64,000 nucleotides of DNA from the NCBI RefSeq assembly GCF_000374065.1, contig NZ_KB893263.1, positions 1 to 64,000 of the forward strand. The letters are read 5' to 3'. The notes under the pieces were generated by a model that saw nothing but the letters and a program-made list of their open reading frames with translations, was not told the origin of the DNA and ran no database searches. Shown piece after piece: positions 26,976 through 35,285 of this stretch. Both the position numbers and the translations under genes were made by a program. This stretch comes from Spirosoma luteum DSM 19990. Lineage in GTDB: Bacteria; Bacteroidota; Bacteroidia; Cytophagales; Spirosomataceae. How positions within the stretch are numbered: position 1 is the stretch's first letter; each line of letters opens with the position of its first letter.

Positions 26976-28289
26976 ATGGCACGAACAGCAGAAACCCCCA
27001 TTTCCTTTGTACTCCGTGAACCCACTGCCAAGGCAGAAACGCCCATAGTGGGGCTTATTCGTTTCAATAATACCAGAGTGAAAATTAGCACTGGACATAA
27101 GGTCAAACCGGCTCACTGGAACGAAGAAAAAGGTAGGGTGAAGAATGTAGTCGATGCCACACACAAAGACCTTATAAATACGTTTCTGAATGATCTGGAA
27201 AAGTACACAGGTAATTTCCTGGCTGAATGGCGATCAGCACGTATTGCCATCACAAAGGAGACTATACAGGAAAAGATAGAATTGTTCCGCAACCCACCGC
27301 CGGCTGAGGCAGTACCGGCCAATGATACCTTGTTTGCATTCATTGATAACTTTATTAAAACCGCCCCTCAGCGGGTCAACATCGAAACAGGAAAGCCGAT
27401 CAACCCCCGGACCATTCAGAAGTACAGCACCACCGTCAGAGTGCTGAGGGAGTTTGCCAGTACCTACAAACGCCCGATTGATTTCGATACAATAGACCTG
27501 GATTTCTACGGCGATTTCACGGCGTGGCTGACGAAGGGAAGGAAAGATCATTTACTATCCGTCAACGCAGTAGGCAAGTACGTACAAACGCTGAAAGTGT
27601 TCCTCAACGAAGCAACGGCTAAAGGCATAAATACAAAGCTGGATTATAAGAGTAGCCGGTTTAAGGTGCTGAAGGAAGATGCCGATAGCATCTATCTGAC
27701 AGAGCCAGAACTACAACGGCTGTACGCACTGGATTTGTCCAAACAGCCCCGGTTAGAGCGCGTCAGAGACCTTTTTCTAGTCGGATGCTATACCGGGCTT
27801 CGTTTCTCCGATTTCACCACTATACGGCCCGAATACATCAAAGACGGTATGATACGGATGGAGCAGTTTAAAACTCAGGGAAAAGTGGTTATACCCTGCC
27901 ACCCGATAGTAACGGCCTTGCTGGATAAGTACAACGGCCAACTTCCCAAAAGCATCAGTAATCAGAAGTCGAATGACTACCTGAAAGAGATTTGTAAACA
28001 GGCAGAACTGAACAGCAATGAAGGAAAAGCAATTACAAAAGGCGGTGTTCGGGTTATCCGCTCACTGGAAAAGTGGCAGATGGTTAGTACCCATACTGGG
28101 CGCAGGTCCTTTGCTACCAATATGTATTTGTTAGGTGTACCATCCATTACCATTATGCGTATTACTGGCCACAAGACAGAGAAAGCGTTTATGAGGTATA
28201 TCAAGCTAGATGAGGAGCAACACGCCAAGATAATTGCCCTACACTGGCAGAAGCAGTTACAGGGTACACCGTTCACGATTGCCAGTTAA
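26976..28289 (+). CDS. Tyrosine recombinase (integrase) of the element
   Basis: 437 residues from ATG 26976. N-terminal arm-binding domain (about 1-100), SAM-like core-binding domain (about 110-225) and catalytic domain (about 235-430). Active-site residues: Arg in GCYTGLRFSDF, Lys in EQFKTQGKVVIP, HTGRRSFAT (HxxR), GHKTEKAF (His) and the nucleophile Tyr in FMRYI. This is the Bacteroidota mobile-element integrase type. An in-frame TTG at 26940 is upstream but lies in the repeat region. It lies next to attL, as usual for tRNA-targeted islands. Confidence 0.95.
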   Translation: MARTAETPISFVLREPTAKAETPIVGLIRFNNTRVKISTGHKVKPAHWNEEKGRVKNVVDATHKDLINTFLNDLEKYTGNFLAEWRSARIAITKETIQEKIELFRNPPPAEAVPANDTLFAFIDNFIKTAPQRVNIETGKPINPRTIQKYSTTVRVLREFASTYKRPIDFDTIDLDFYGDFTAWLTKGRKDHLLSVNAVGKYVQTLKVFLNEATAKGINTKLDYKSSRFKVLKEDADSIYLTEPELQRLYALDLSKQPRLERVRDLFLVGCYTGLRFSDFTTIRPEYIKDGMIRMEQFKTQGKVVIPCHPIVTALLDKYNGQLPKSISNQKSNDYLKEICKQAELNSNEGKAITKGGVRVIRSLEKWQMVSTHTGRRSFATNMYLLGVPSITIMRITGHKTEKAFMRYIKLDEEQHAKIIALHWQKQLQGTPFTIAS

Positions 28290-28299
28290 AAACACAAAA

Positions 28300-28331
28300 G
28301 CCCGCTACGGTCTGGAACACCATAACGGGCT
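28300..28331 (+). terminator. Weak hairpin after the integrase gene
   Basis: AGCCCG near 28299 pairs with CGGGCT near 28326 around a 20-base loop with a partial inner match. No strong T-run follows, so this is a tentative terminator. Confidence 0.35.
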
Positions 28332-28348
28332 AACCCTAATATATCAAT

Positions 28349-29044
28349 ATGGAAACTAATAATGATCCTGAACAGTTCGAGCCAGGTCTTGAATGGATGA
28401 ATGATGCTGATGAAATCAGTAGAAGGTTGACCCCAGATGCAAAGCTGTTCGCACAGATGTATCCCCAACGCTATGTAAAATTACAGGAGACAAATCAATG
28501 GATGCTGCTCAACGACCCGTTGTTTTATATCGCTGAGATAGAAAAGTATTTAGAATCCCTACCTACTTTTATAGAGGAGGCACAAAGGGGCCCAGAGTCC
28601 GCAAAACTCAGAAAACTGGAGGTAATTAAAGGTAGCATAACTTATACACTGATTCCTAGTACACCCATACACCCAATAATTAGAGCATACATCAACGAGC
28701 ATGAGCGCGAATTGAACGACTATCTTCTGCAAGTATTGAGCCTGAAACAACAACTTACGGATAAAGCCGTATCCCCTCCTCCAGTAAACGTTCTATCTGC
28801 AAGGGAACGAGCTCTAATACATTGCTATAAAGACTTGCCTTCTGTAAAGAAAGGAGAGCCAATGTATAATGACTACATAGATTTTGCCACCCCTAAAAAA
28901 CGAATCGCCTACTGTAACGACTCCAAAAGGAAAGCGGACCTTCTTATAAAATCCATTGAACGAATATTACCTAGCCTAACAGATTTAGAAAAGAAACAGG
29001 CTGAAAGTGAGATTAGAACAATAGAGGCTAAATTTAGTAGCTAG
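28349..29044 (+). CDS. Hypothetical protein of the element
   Basis: 231 residues, not recognised. No signal peptide or membrane helix. The sequence is acidic at the N-terminus (METNNDPEQFEPGLEW), mostly helical, with two Glu/Lys-rich helices and a C-terminal segment (PKKRIAYCNDSKRKADLLIKSIERI) that looks like a charged helix pair. It lies between the integrase and the HTH gene, a slot where directionality or regulatory proteins often sit, but nothing in it proves such a role. Confidence 0.6.
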   Translation: METNNDPEQFEPGLEWMNDADEISRRLTPDAKLFAQMYPQRYVKLQETNQWMLLNDPLFYIAEIEKYLESLPTFIEEAQRGPESAKLRKLEVIKGSITYTLIPSTPIHPIIRAYINEHERELNDYLLQVLSLKQQLTDKAVSPPPVNVLSARERALIHCYKDLPSVKKGEPMYNDYIDFATPKKRIAYCNDSKRKADLLIKSIERILPSLTDLEKKQAESEIRTIEAKFSS

Positions 29045-29082
29045 TTGCAACCGGTTGCTCACTTTCCACCCGGTTAACCTTT

Positions 29083-29113
29083 GCTACCGTCAATCACAAA
29101 AAACGACGGTAGC
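29083..29113. promoter_or_regulatory. GCTACCGTC inverted repeat before the HTH gene
   Basis: Perfect 9-bp arms (29083-29091 with 29105-29113) separated by 13 bases, ending two bases before the HTH start codon. The core GGTAGC recurs as an inverted repeat at 29887-29907 and singly near 31327. Could be an operator for an element-encoded regulator, or an mRNA hairpin that hides the start. Confidence 0.5.
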
Positions 29114-29114
29114 T

Positions 29115-29408
29115 ATGAGTAATCCATTTGAGCCGATCAACGCCCGGCTTACGAACTTAGAAGCGTTGACTCTGGAAACCCTGCAATTACTACGCAGTGG
29201 CAAAAATCTGGCTGCATCCCCAGGAGCCGACGACCCCCTTACACCGGACGAAGCTGCAACACTATTTCGGACATCTAAAGTCTCACTGTGGTCGTGGGAA
29301 AAAAAAGGGATCATCAAGGGCTACCACCTCGGCAACAAGAAATATTTTTTGAAAAATGAGTTGATGGCGGCGCTTACGAAAAGAGGAGGTGTTGTCAGCC
29401 ATGAGTAA
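29115..29408 (+). CDS. Small helix-turn-helix protein, excisionase/AlpA-like
   Basis: 97 residues from ATG 29115. A short N-terminal coiled segment (ARLTNLEALTLETLQLLRSG) precedes a MerR-type winged HTH: LTPDEAATLFRTSKVSLWSWEKKGIIKGYHLGNKKYFLKNEL. Such proteins in Bacteroidota islands act as recombination directionality factors or regulators. Its last eight bases overlap the VRR-NUC gene start, so the two are co-translated. Target sites could be the adjacent GGTAGC inverted repeats; this is inference. Confidence 0.8.
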   Translation: MSNPFEPINARLTNLEALTLETLQLLRSGKNLAASPGADDPLTPDEAATLFRTSKVSLWSWEKKGIIKGYHLGNKKYFLKNELMAALTKRGGVVSHE

Positions 29409-29871
29409 GCCAACTCAAACCCCATCCGCTTTAGCGATTCTTAACGCTATGGCCGACCAGAGGAAGGCCGAAAAACACCCAAATGTTCCGTACCGGGTCA
29501 AATCGAAGTATTCCGACAAAGCGGCCAACGACCTGACTACCTGCATCGTGGATTACCTGACTTTATGCGGCCACTTCGCCACCCGCTTGCAATCAACTGG
29601 AACGTATCGGGACGACATTAAGAAATGGGTTCCAAGTCAGCAGAAAGCTGGTTTGCCAGACACGGTCGCCATCGTGGATTCTTATGTACTGTTCTGCGAG
29701 GTAAAAATTGGGAACGACAGGGTCTCAGAAGTCCAAAAAGCGACAATAGAAAGCCTTCTCTTATCGGGTGCATACGTCTTTATAGCAAAAGATTTTCAGT
29801 CTTTCTACGACTGGTTTACGGCCTTGCAACCTCAGCTTCACCGAGCCGAATCGCTCCCATTTCAACCATGA
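29401..29871 (+). CDS. VRR-NUC-type PD-(D/E)xK nuclease
   Basis: 156 residues. The nuclease core is clear: GLPD with D87, then CEVK with E100 and K102, and Q112, the pattern GxPD...ExK...Q of VRR-NUC enzymes. Before it lies a segment with TRLQSTGTYRDDIKKW that fits the family's N-terminal strand pair. Stand-alone VRR-NUC proteins are frequent in phages and satellites, where they process branched DNA or help replication. The start ATG lies inside the HTH gene. Confidence 0.8.
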   Translation: MSKPTQTPSALAILNAMADQRKAEKHPNVPYRVKSKYSDKAANDLTTCIVDYLTLCGHFATRLQSTGTYRDDIKKWVPSQQKAGLPDTVAIVDSYVLFCEVKIGNDRVSEVQKATIESLLLSGAYVFIAKDFQSFYDWFTALQPQLHRAESLPFQP

Positions 29872-29886
29872 TTTACACCAAAAAAA

Positions 29887-29907
29887 CGGTAGCTGTGAGG
29901 GCTACCG
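29887..29907. promoter_or_regulatory. CGGTAGC inverted repeat before the ATPase gene
   Basis: CGGTAGC (29887-29893) and GCTACCG (29901-29907) form a perfect 7-bp inverted repeat with a seven-base centre, 28 bases before the ATPase start. Related to the repeat at 29083-29113, with the half-sites in the opposite order. Confidence 0.5.
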
Positions 29908-29934
29908 CCCCATCACTAATACTCTTTAACGACA

Positions 29935-31287
29935 ATGCAAGATACTCAAAATCAGCCTTCTGCGCAAGGCGTAGCGAATGGCGAATTGCCAAAAATGTTT
30001 ATTGCCAGTGATGGACATATATGGATACGCGACGATTTTGACCTAACGGTTTGGCGAAACTACAGGGCTGATGCCGACATCTTTTCTGATACAGAATACA
30101 AAGTAGCTACCAGTTCACAAGCATTACTTTCGTACCAAAAAACAAGACCAACTATCTCCGAAGAAACTGCTTCGCAAAAAGCAGATTCGTCTCAATCTGA
30201 AGGTAGTAAGGCCGATGACGACTTACACGAGGTCAGTATTGATGGATTTAACCCAGACGATTTCCGGCAGGAACTGCCCAATGAGGAGCAAGCAGACGAC
30301 CAGTCGGAACCCGAGCAGCCCCAAAGAGAGACGGGCATGTTTCGGATTCGTACCGCTAATGACGTCTTGTTACAGGCAGCATCCCAACCCGACCCGATAG
30401 AGTTGTTTTCACCTCTGGTTGTTGAAGGTGAGTTGACAATGCTTTTCGCTGACACTGGAATTGGAAAAACCACCTTCGGAGTACAGATGGCCATAGAAAT
30501 GGCAGCCACCCGGAATGTTCTTTACGTAGACCTTGAACTCAGCGACAAACAATTTGAAAAAAGGTTCAAGGATAAAAATGGGCAACACTTTCGGTTCCCA
30601 GACCGCTTTTTTCGGGCTGATTTTACCCCTCAATTCAGATCACCAAAAGGCGTGTCGTATGAACAATATTTTAACGAAAGTTTAGAACAAGCCATTGAGA
30701 TAACGCAAGCTGAGGTAGTGTTAATTGACAACATGACGCGGATAGCCGCAGGCGATACCGATACGGCAAAGGCCACGATTCCCATTATGGACAATCTGAC
30801 CCGGCTAAAGTTAAACCGGAGTATCACATTCGTCATCTTTGAGCATAACAAGAAAGTCGATTCAACGCGCCCCATCAGCTTAAACGATCTCCAAGGGTCG
30901 AAAATGAAATCGAATTTCGCTGATGCGGTGTTTTCAATTGGCCGGAGCCAGACGGATAAAGACTTGCGATACATAAAGCAACTCAAGGTGAGGAGTGCCG
31001 AACTAATTTATGATACTGAGAACGTAAGGACGTATCAAATAACCACTGATGGCGGGTTTCTTCACTTCGAGCCGATAGGATACGGTAATGAACACGATTT
31101 TATTAAAGTCTCCGAGGGGGGGTCGAAGGGGGATGTACTACAAGAGAGATACGATAGGATACAAGAAGCCCGGAAAAAGGGACTTCAAGGGCAAGGACTG
31201 AGCGATTATTTAAGCTGGACGAAACCGTACATATCCACAATTGAGAAGCGTTGGAGAGAAAAGTACGACACATCAACTGATAGTTAG
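29935..31287 (+). CDS. RepA/RecA-like ATPase (AAA_25-type), probable replicative helicase of the element
   Basis: 450 residues. About 150 low-complexity, acidic residues come first, then the RecA-fold domain: Walker A in FADTGIGKTTFG near residue 172 and Walker B in VVLIDNMTR near 261, followed by the polar FEHNKK and DLQGSKMKSNFADAVFSIGR segments typical of hexameric RepA helicases. The C-terminus has a helical region (DVLQERYDRIQEARKKGL) that may contact DNA or a partner. It lies directly before the primase gene, with a palindrome-rich gap in between. Confidence 0.85.
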   Translation: MQDTQNQPSAQGVANGELPKMFIASDGHIWIRDDFDLTVWRNYRADADIFSDTEYKVATSSQALLSYQKTRPTISEETASQKADSSQSEGSKADDDLHEVSIDGFNPDDFRQELPNEEQADDQSEPEQPQRETGMFRIRTANDVLLQAASQPDPIELFSPLVVEGELTMLFADTGIGKTTFGVQMAIEMAATRNVLYVDLELSDKQFEKRFKDKNGQHFRFPDRFFRADFTPQFRSPKGVSYEQYFNESLEQAIEITQAEVVLIDNMTRIAAGDTDTAKATIPIMDNLTRLKLNRSITFVIFEHNKKVDSTRPISLNDLQGSKMKSNFADAVFSIGRSQTDKDLRYIKQLKVRSAELIYDTENVRTYQITTDGGFLHFEPIGYGNEHDFIKVSEGGSKGDVLQERYDRIQEARKKGLQGQGLSDYLSWTKPYISTIEKRWREKYDTSTDS

Positions 31288-31431
31288 GCAGAGTTAACAA
31301 ACTACTTAACTATCCCGTAAAAAGGTAGCAGTGAAAAGTTAGTTAGTTAAGTTTTCCCTAGGGAATTGTAAACTAACTAACTCGAAAATCCCCCACAACC
31401 AGCAGAATTTACAACGTGTAATTACGTCGTT
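31288..31431. other. Palindromic gap between ATPase and primase genes, candidate replication origin
   Basis: Perfect 12-bp outer arms AGTTAGTTAGTT (31337-31348) and AACTAACTAACT (31371-31382) enclose a second palindrome TTCCCTAGGGAA. Upstream lies GGTAGC near 31327. Such nested symmetry between a helicase and a primase gene is a plausible initiation site, or a regulatory hairpin for the primase. Confidence 0.5.
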
Positions 31432-32673
31432 ATGCCAACTTACCTACAAACCAAAGACGTGCTGAATGTGTCAGTTTCCTGTTTTGCAAACTGTAGTTCC
31501 CCGGAAAACCCGGTAACCATCAACCTGTTCACGTGGCTCAAATCAGGTAAGTACCGCGACAAGATTGAAGCCTTGCGACAGGTTGAGGAGAAAGAGAAAC
31601 GTGACTCTTTAAAGAGAACCTTACCCGCCATTACTCCGAGTGCTGTGTTTACCTACCGTAAAGAATCGTCAATGGTTGCTGGTAGTCATACCCGATTAAT
31701 TCATTTTGACATTGACCCAAAGGATAACCCCCATATCCGCAACTATGCCGACCTGAAAACACAAATTAGTAAGTTGCCTTTTGTTGCCTATTGCGCCTTA
31801 TCAGCGTCGGGTAAAGGGTATTGGGGACTTGTACCCATTACCAGCCCTGACCGGCACAGCCAGCACTTTGACGCGCTCAAACGGGTGTTCGCCCACTATG
31901 GTATTAAGATTGACCCCGCCCCCCGTAACGTGGCCAGTGCACGCACTTACTCCTACGAACCGGCACCGCATATGCCGGAACAAGTCATGGTTTTTGATTT
32001 GTACGACACTCCGCCCAAACCAAAGCCCCGCCCGTTCGATGTAACGGCGGAAGCCGACCAGGAGCGTAAGCGGGTAGAAGTGTGCATTCAGGAAGTACTA
32101 CGACAGGGAACGTATGTAGGTGACAGTTACAATGAGTGGTACGAAGTTGGATGCAGCCTGGCAAATGGATTTGGGGAAAGTGGTAGGGATTACTTTCACC
32201 ATGTCAGCCAGAATCATACTGGCTATGATACTGGCAAAACGGATAAGCAGTTCACGGCCTGCTTAAGGGCTCGATCAAAAGCGACATTGGGGACGTTCTT
32301 TCACTTATGTAGGCAAATCGGCATTGAGTGGAAAGAGTTGATACCGCTACCAGTCGCACAGCCACGGCCAACAATGACCCGACCTGTATCAACTACACCC
32401 CGACCACCAGCCGCGACCACCGTTACCACTATTGCCGAACAGCAAGCCCGACCAGGCTCAATCCCGAAACCGGATGAATCGCAGTTGGAACGGTTGACGG
32501 TTGAGCCTTGTGATACCGACCCGGCTGAATGTGACGAACCTGAGCTACCCGGAGCCGTACCAACAATCAGAGTACATTCATTCCACGAATGGCAGTGCCA
32601 AGACCCCTACTTTAGTCAGATGGGGTTAGCTTCTCTACCATCATACCAGCCCACGAATAAAGCCGTTGATTAA
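31432..32673 (+). CDS. Primase: BT4734/VirE-N-like AEP domain with PriCT-2
   Basis: 413 residues. The N-terminal half is an archaeo-eukaryotic-primase-like domain: LIHFDIDP near residue 89 holds the DxD metal ligands, SASGKGYWGL near 123 and the RTYSY segment complete the site. Residues about 215-300 match PriCT-2 (GTYVGDSYNEWYEVGCSLANGFGE and LGTFFHLCRQIGIEW). The last 100 residues are Pro/Thr/Glu-rich and disordered. It would prime replication of the excised element together with the ATPase. Its stop overlaps the stop of the convergent next gene. Confidence 0.85.
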   Translation: MPTYLQTKDVLNVSVSCFANCSSPENPVTINLFTWLKSGKYRDKIEALRQVEEKEKRDSLKRTLPAITPSAVFTYRKESSMVAGSHTRLIHFDIDPKDNPHIRNYADLKTQISKLPFVAYCALSASGKGYWGLVPITSPDRHSQHFDALKRVFAHYGIKIDPAPRNVASARTYSYEPAPHMPEQVMVFDLYDTPPKPKPRPFDVTAEADQERKRVEVCIQEVLRQGTYVGDSYNEWYEVGCSLANGFGESGRDYFHHVSQNHTGYDTGKTDKQFTACLRARSKATLGTFFHLCRQIGIEWKELIPLPVAQPRPTMTRPVSTTPRPPAATTVTTIAEQQARPGSIPKPDESQLERLTVEPCDTDPAECDEPELPGAVPTIRVHSFHEWQCQDPYFSQMGLASLPSYQPTNKAVD

Positions 32674-33041
32674 AGCGTCGGCAGCGTGACGACCTGAAAC
32701 GCCTTTGGGTTGAGGTAGTACGTATCAAGTTTCTTCCCCTTCGCCACTAATCCAGCATCAATCAGTTCCGCCGTTGCAAGGGAGAGATTCACCCGGAGCG
32801 CAGAGAAGAAGCGATTCATTTCCTGCTTACTGCAATGGCTCACACCGGTAGTGGGGTCAACCCGAGCAGCCATAATCACCAGCACCCGTAGCGCCCTGGC
32901 TGAGAGTTTACAGATTGCGACAAGTGTGTGGTCGTCCGGAGCGAAAATCACGGCTGTACGGGTCTGTATTGCGCTCTTATAGGGGTTAATCTTATGCCGT
33001 GTCCGGTGAGGTGCTGTTCTTGATTGTACTAGCTGTTCCAT
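32670..33041 (-). CDS. Small winged-helix-like protein
   Basis: 123 residues. The core ICKLSARALRVLVIMAARVDP...SKQEMNRFF...LSLATAELIDAGLVAKGKKLDTYYLNPKAF reads as a winged helix-turn-helix like those of plasmid replication or copy-control proteins. The N-terminus is basic. It is the only reverse gene of the left part, and its stop TAA shares bases with the primase stop. It could repress the replication genes, but this is inference. Confidence 0.6.
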   Translation of the reverse strand: MEQLVQSRTAPHRTRHKINPYKSAIQTRTAVIFAPDDHTLVAICKLSARALRVLVIMAARVDPTTGVSHCSKQEMNRFFSALRVNLSLATAELIDAGLVAKGKKLDTYYLNPKAFQVVTLPTL

Positions 33042-33241
33042 GTATTCATCTGATTGTTAGGTACAAGTTAGTTACTGAAACGATGTGAGACAACAGGCGA
33101 TGTGTTGTAGTGGAGGAGGGACAGCCCTACCAACTCCTTGTAACCCATAAGTTATGACCCCATACGTTATACCACCAGTAACAAAAACACCTTGTTATCA
33201 GGCTGTTTATACCCCCTATATTGTACCTGCAAGTGTGTAAG

Positions 33242-33419
33242 CTACTGATTAACATGACAGCGCAATTCTGCGCTGTCCAAAACCGCCAATTCAGGGCTGA
33301 GATATTGAGCATATTCAAGAGCAATTTGTTCGACTGCCCACGTACCGCCACCCTTACCCCGCTTGGATTTTAAAAGTACGTCTGGCGTACATTTAAGAAA
33401 CCGGGCCGATGCCTTTAGC
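33242..33419 (-). pseudogene. KilA-N domain remnant
   Basis: In one minus-strand frame, ending at a TAG (33242-33244), the translation contains ASARFLKCTPDVLLKSKRGK then GGGTWAVEQIALEYAQYLSP, a close match to the C-terminal half of KilA-N domains in phage regulators. There is no ATG upstream: the frame runs back without a start codon to a TGA near 33489, and no N-terminal half was found in other frames. It looks like the stump of a phage-type antirepressor gene. Confidence 0.65.
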
Positions 33420-34123
33420 AGATAGACTATTTTGCTGTATAGAAAAGGGAGGTACTTAAAAAAATATGGGTCAAAAAATGGGGTATATCATATAAAGCCT
33501 ATACCTGTTCTGGAAAGAATACCTCCCCCATTCTCAAAGTCCCCCCCCAATGTTGGGGAGTCAGGTTTGAAAAATAAACTTTCGGGTTCGCTGGGACTAC
33601 TACCCTTCGCCCCTCCACCGTGCGCCGTGTTTTTTCCCTCGGTCCCCGTTGTTTTCAGCCGGTAAGTATGGCATAGAAAAGGGATGCGATGTAAGTGTGG
33701 CTTTGGCAGGCACTTTCGGGGAGCAGGTCAAAGGATGATAAAGAAGCGTCGCTATGCTACGACCGGAGCCGCCAGCACAATGGTAGGTAAGTAGCCGCAC
33801 CACTACCGTTTAATAAATCCGCTTACTGGCAGACCTCAACTACTTTTCAGGGTAAGGATAGGGTAAAAACTCTATTGCTACTGACGCTGTGTACTACCGC
33901 TGGACTCAACAACACTTTATACCAACCAGGCATATTTAGCGTAGAAAAACCATGAAAACCAACGAAAATAAGAGCATGATTTGAGTAGGGTAAATACTAT
34001 AAGATTAGGGTTTTAATATGTTAAATACCTTACTGTCAAATAGTTAAGAAAAATTAATCTTTGGAGTACTTGGAAATTGCCTATACATTTGAGCCAATCA
34101 ATACACCTTATTTTTTTCTTCAA
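33420..34123. other. Gene-poor stretch of the element
   Basis: No credible gene. Visible: a run of eight C at 33541 that is part of a CCCCAA/TTGGGG hairpin (33545-33558), and an AT-rich stretch from about 33990. The AATCTTTG near 34057 is one base off the -7 consensus and may serve the gene at 34124. Confidence 0.5.
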
Positions 34124-34456
34124 ATGAGCACAGCACAGAACCACATGGTTAAGCCTACTCACGCAAACAAAGCAGAGCGTAAGCGTATCGAGCAACTCTA
34201 TCAGGAGTTGCACACATCGTTAGACGACTATATATCGTCTAATGGTGCCTCACACTGTACTCAGTTACTGGAAAAGCTGTACCTGGGGTGGTCACTCTAT
34301 CACTTTGGGGATGACAGTCCAGAGACAACGCCCATTATTCAGGTGAATAAAAAACTCATTGAGGATGCGTACAGTACCGTCGAGTTTATGGCCTTCATTA
34401 CCCGTATAGGAGAAACATGGAGCAAAATTCAATCAATGGAAACCGACTTATCCTGA
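34124..34456 (+). CDS. Small hypothetical protein of the element
   Basis: 110 residues from ATG 34124; upstream in-frame TTG codons extend to 34061 but give an unlikely N-terminus. Hydrophilic and mostly helical: MSTAQNHMVKPTHANKAERKRIEQLYQ at the start, then an acidic middle. No family recognised and no membrane helix. It lies seven bases before the next small gene, so both are probably in one transcript. Confidence 0.55.
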   Translation: MSTAQNHMVKPTHANKAERKRIEQLYQELHTSLDDYISSNGASHCTQLLEKLYLGWSLYHFGDDSPETTPIIQVNKKLIEDAYSTVEFMAFITRIGETWSKIQSMETDLS

Positions 34457-34463
34457 ACAGACC

Positions 34464-34829
34464 ATGAACAATCAACCAATTAGTAATCAGGTAGGAGCAA
34501 CCCTCAATGAGTCCCCTTACACAACGCTGGACGTAGCGACAGGACAGGGTGCAGAACTGGTATTCTGGAGCCTGTGGCAGAATCGGGAGAACTTAATACG
34601 GGAAGCCGCAATAACACTGTCTCACGGCGATATAGATGCTTACGTATTGAAAGAGGACCAGATAGGGCATTTGGGCGACTATATAGCTGATTTGTTTATG
34701 AATGTCAGTATCCAGGCTGACCGTTTGTACCTAACAAAGGATCCGTCTATAGCAATAGCGAGGGAGCAAAGTAAAAAAGAGATATTCAGGGAAAGAAAGG
34801 CTGAATTATTGGCTAGATTGAAGAAGTGA
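34464..34829 (+). CDS. Small hypothetical protein of the element
   Basis: 121 residues, not recognised. Hydrophilic and helical, with AELVFWSLWQNRENLIREA and a basic C-terminal end (KKEIFRERKAELLARLKK). No signal peptide. Second of three adjacent small forward genes whose function cannot be inferred. Confidence 0.55.
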   Translation: MNNQPISNQVGATLNESPYTTLDVATGQGAELVFWSLWQNRENLIREAAITLSHGDIDAYVLKEDQIGHLGDYIADLFMNVSIQADRLYLTKDPSIAIAREQSKKEIFRERKAELLARLKK

Positions 34830-34925
34830 TTCGACTCCGATACTATGCCCACGAACCCATTGATCCGGTAACTAGCAGACACTTTTTACTGTTCTTTATT
34901 TACACTCACTAAACACATTACGGAA

Positions 34926-35162
34926 ATGGCATTCCACCCTAGAAACAACTTTAGTCTATTAAAGAGAGATTTTAAGGACGAAACGGACAAGAATGCAGAC
35001 AGTAATAAGGAGTATTATATCGCCTACTTTAATGCGAGAATGGCCGATAATACTGCCCAATGTCTGGAAGAACTTGCATATCAAATGGAATTATTGAATA
35101 AGCAAGTGGAGGCCTTGACGAAGACCGTAGCTCAGAGTAGTCAGGTAAAAAGCACCCGATAG
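34926..35162 (+). CDS. Small hypothetical protein of the element
   Basis: 78 residues. Charged N-terminus (HPRNNFSLLKRDFKDETDK) and a C-terminal helical stretch with heptad-like spacing (LEELAYQMELLNKQVEALTKTV) that may form a coiled coil. Not recognised. Third of the small forward genes; a hairpin follows before the reverse gene. Confidence 0.5.
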   Translation: MAFHPRNNFSLLKRDFKDETDKNADSNKEYYIAYFNARMADNTAQCLEELAYQMELLNKQVEALTKTVAQSSQVKSTR

Positions 35163-35182
35163 TTACCCTGCAACATGGCTCC

Positions 35183-35216
35183 ATAAAAAACGACCCTGCC
35201 AGATGGTGGGGTCGTT
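35183..35216 (-). terminator. Terminator of the secreted-protein gene
   Basis: Stem AACGACCC/GGGTCGTT (35189-35196 with 35209-35216), followed on the minus strand by a run of T. It ends the reverse gene at 35286 and may also slow forward transcripts. Confidence 0.7.
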
Positions 35217-35285
35217 GCTGTTTAACGAGTGTTGAAATATTTCTTAAATAAGTGTTTCAAAAGTGGGTCAAGGTTGAAATTAACA

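Noticed and set aside
33127..33351. 74-codon minus-strand frame in the island
   Set aside because: Wrong frame relative to the KilA-N remnant, with a Trp/Tyr/Cys-rich unnatural composition.
33432..33665. 77-codon plus-strand frame
   Set aside because: Pro-rich low-complexity translation across the C8 run; no start context or similarity.
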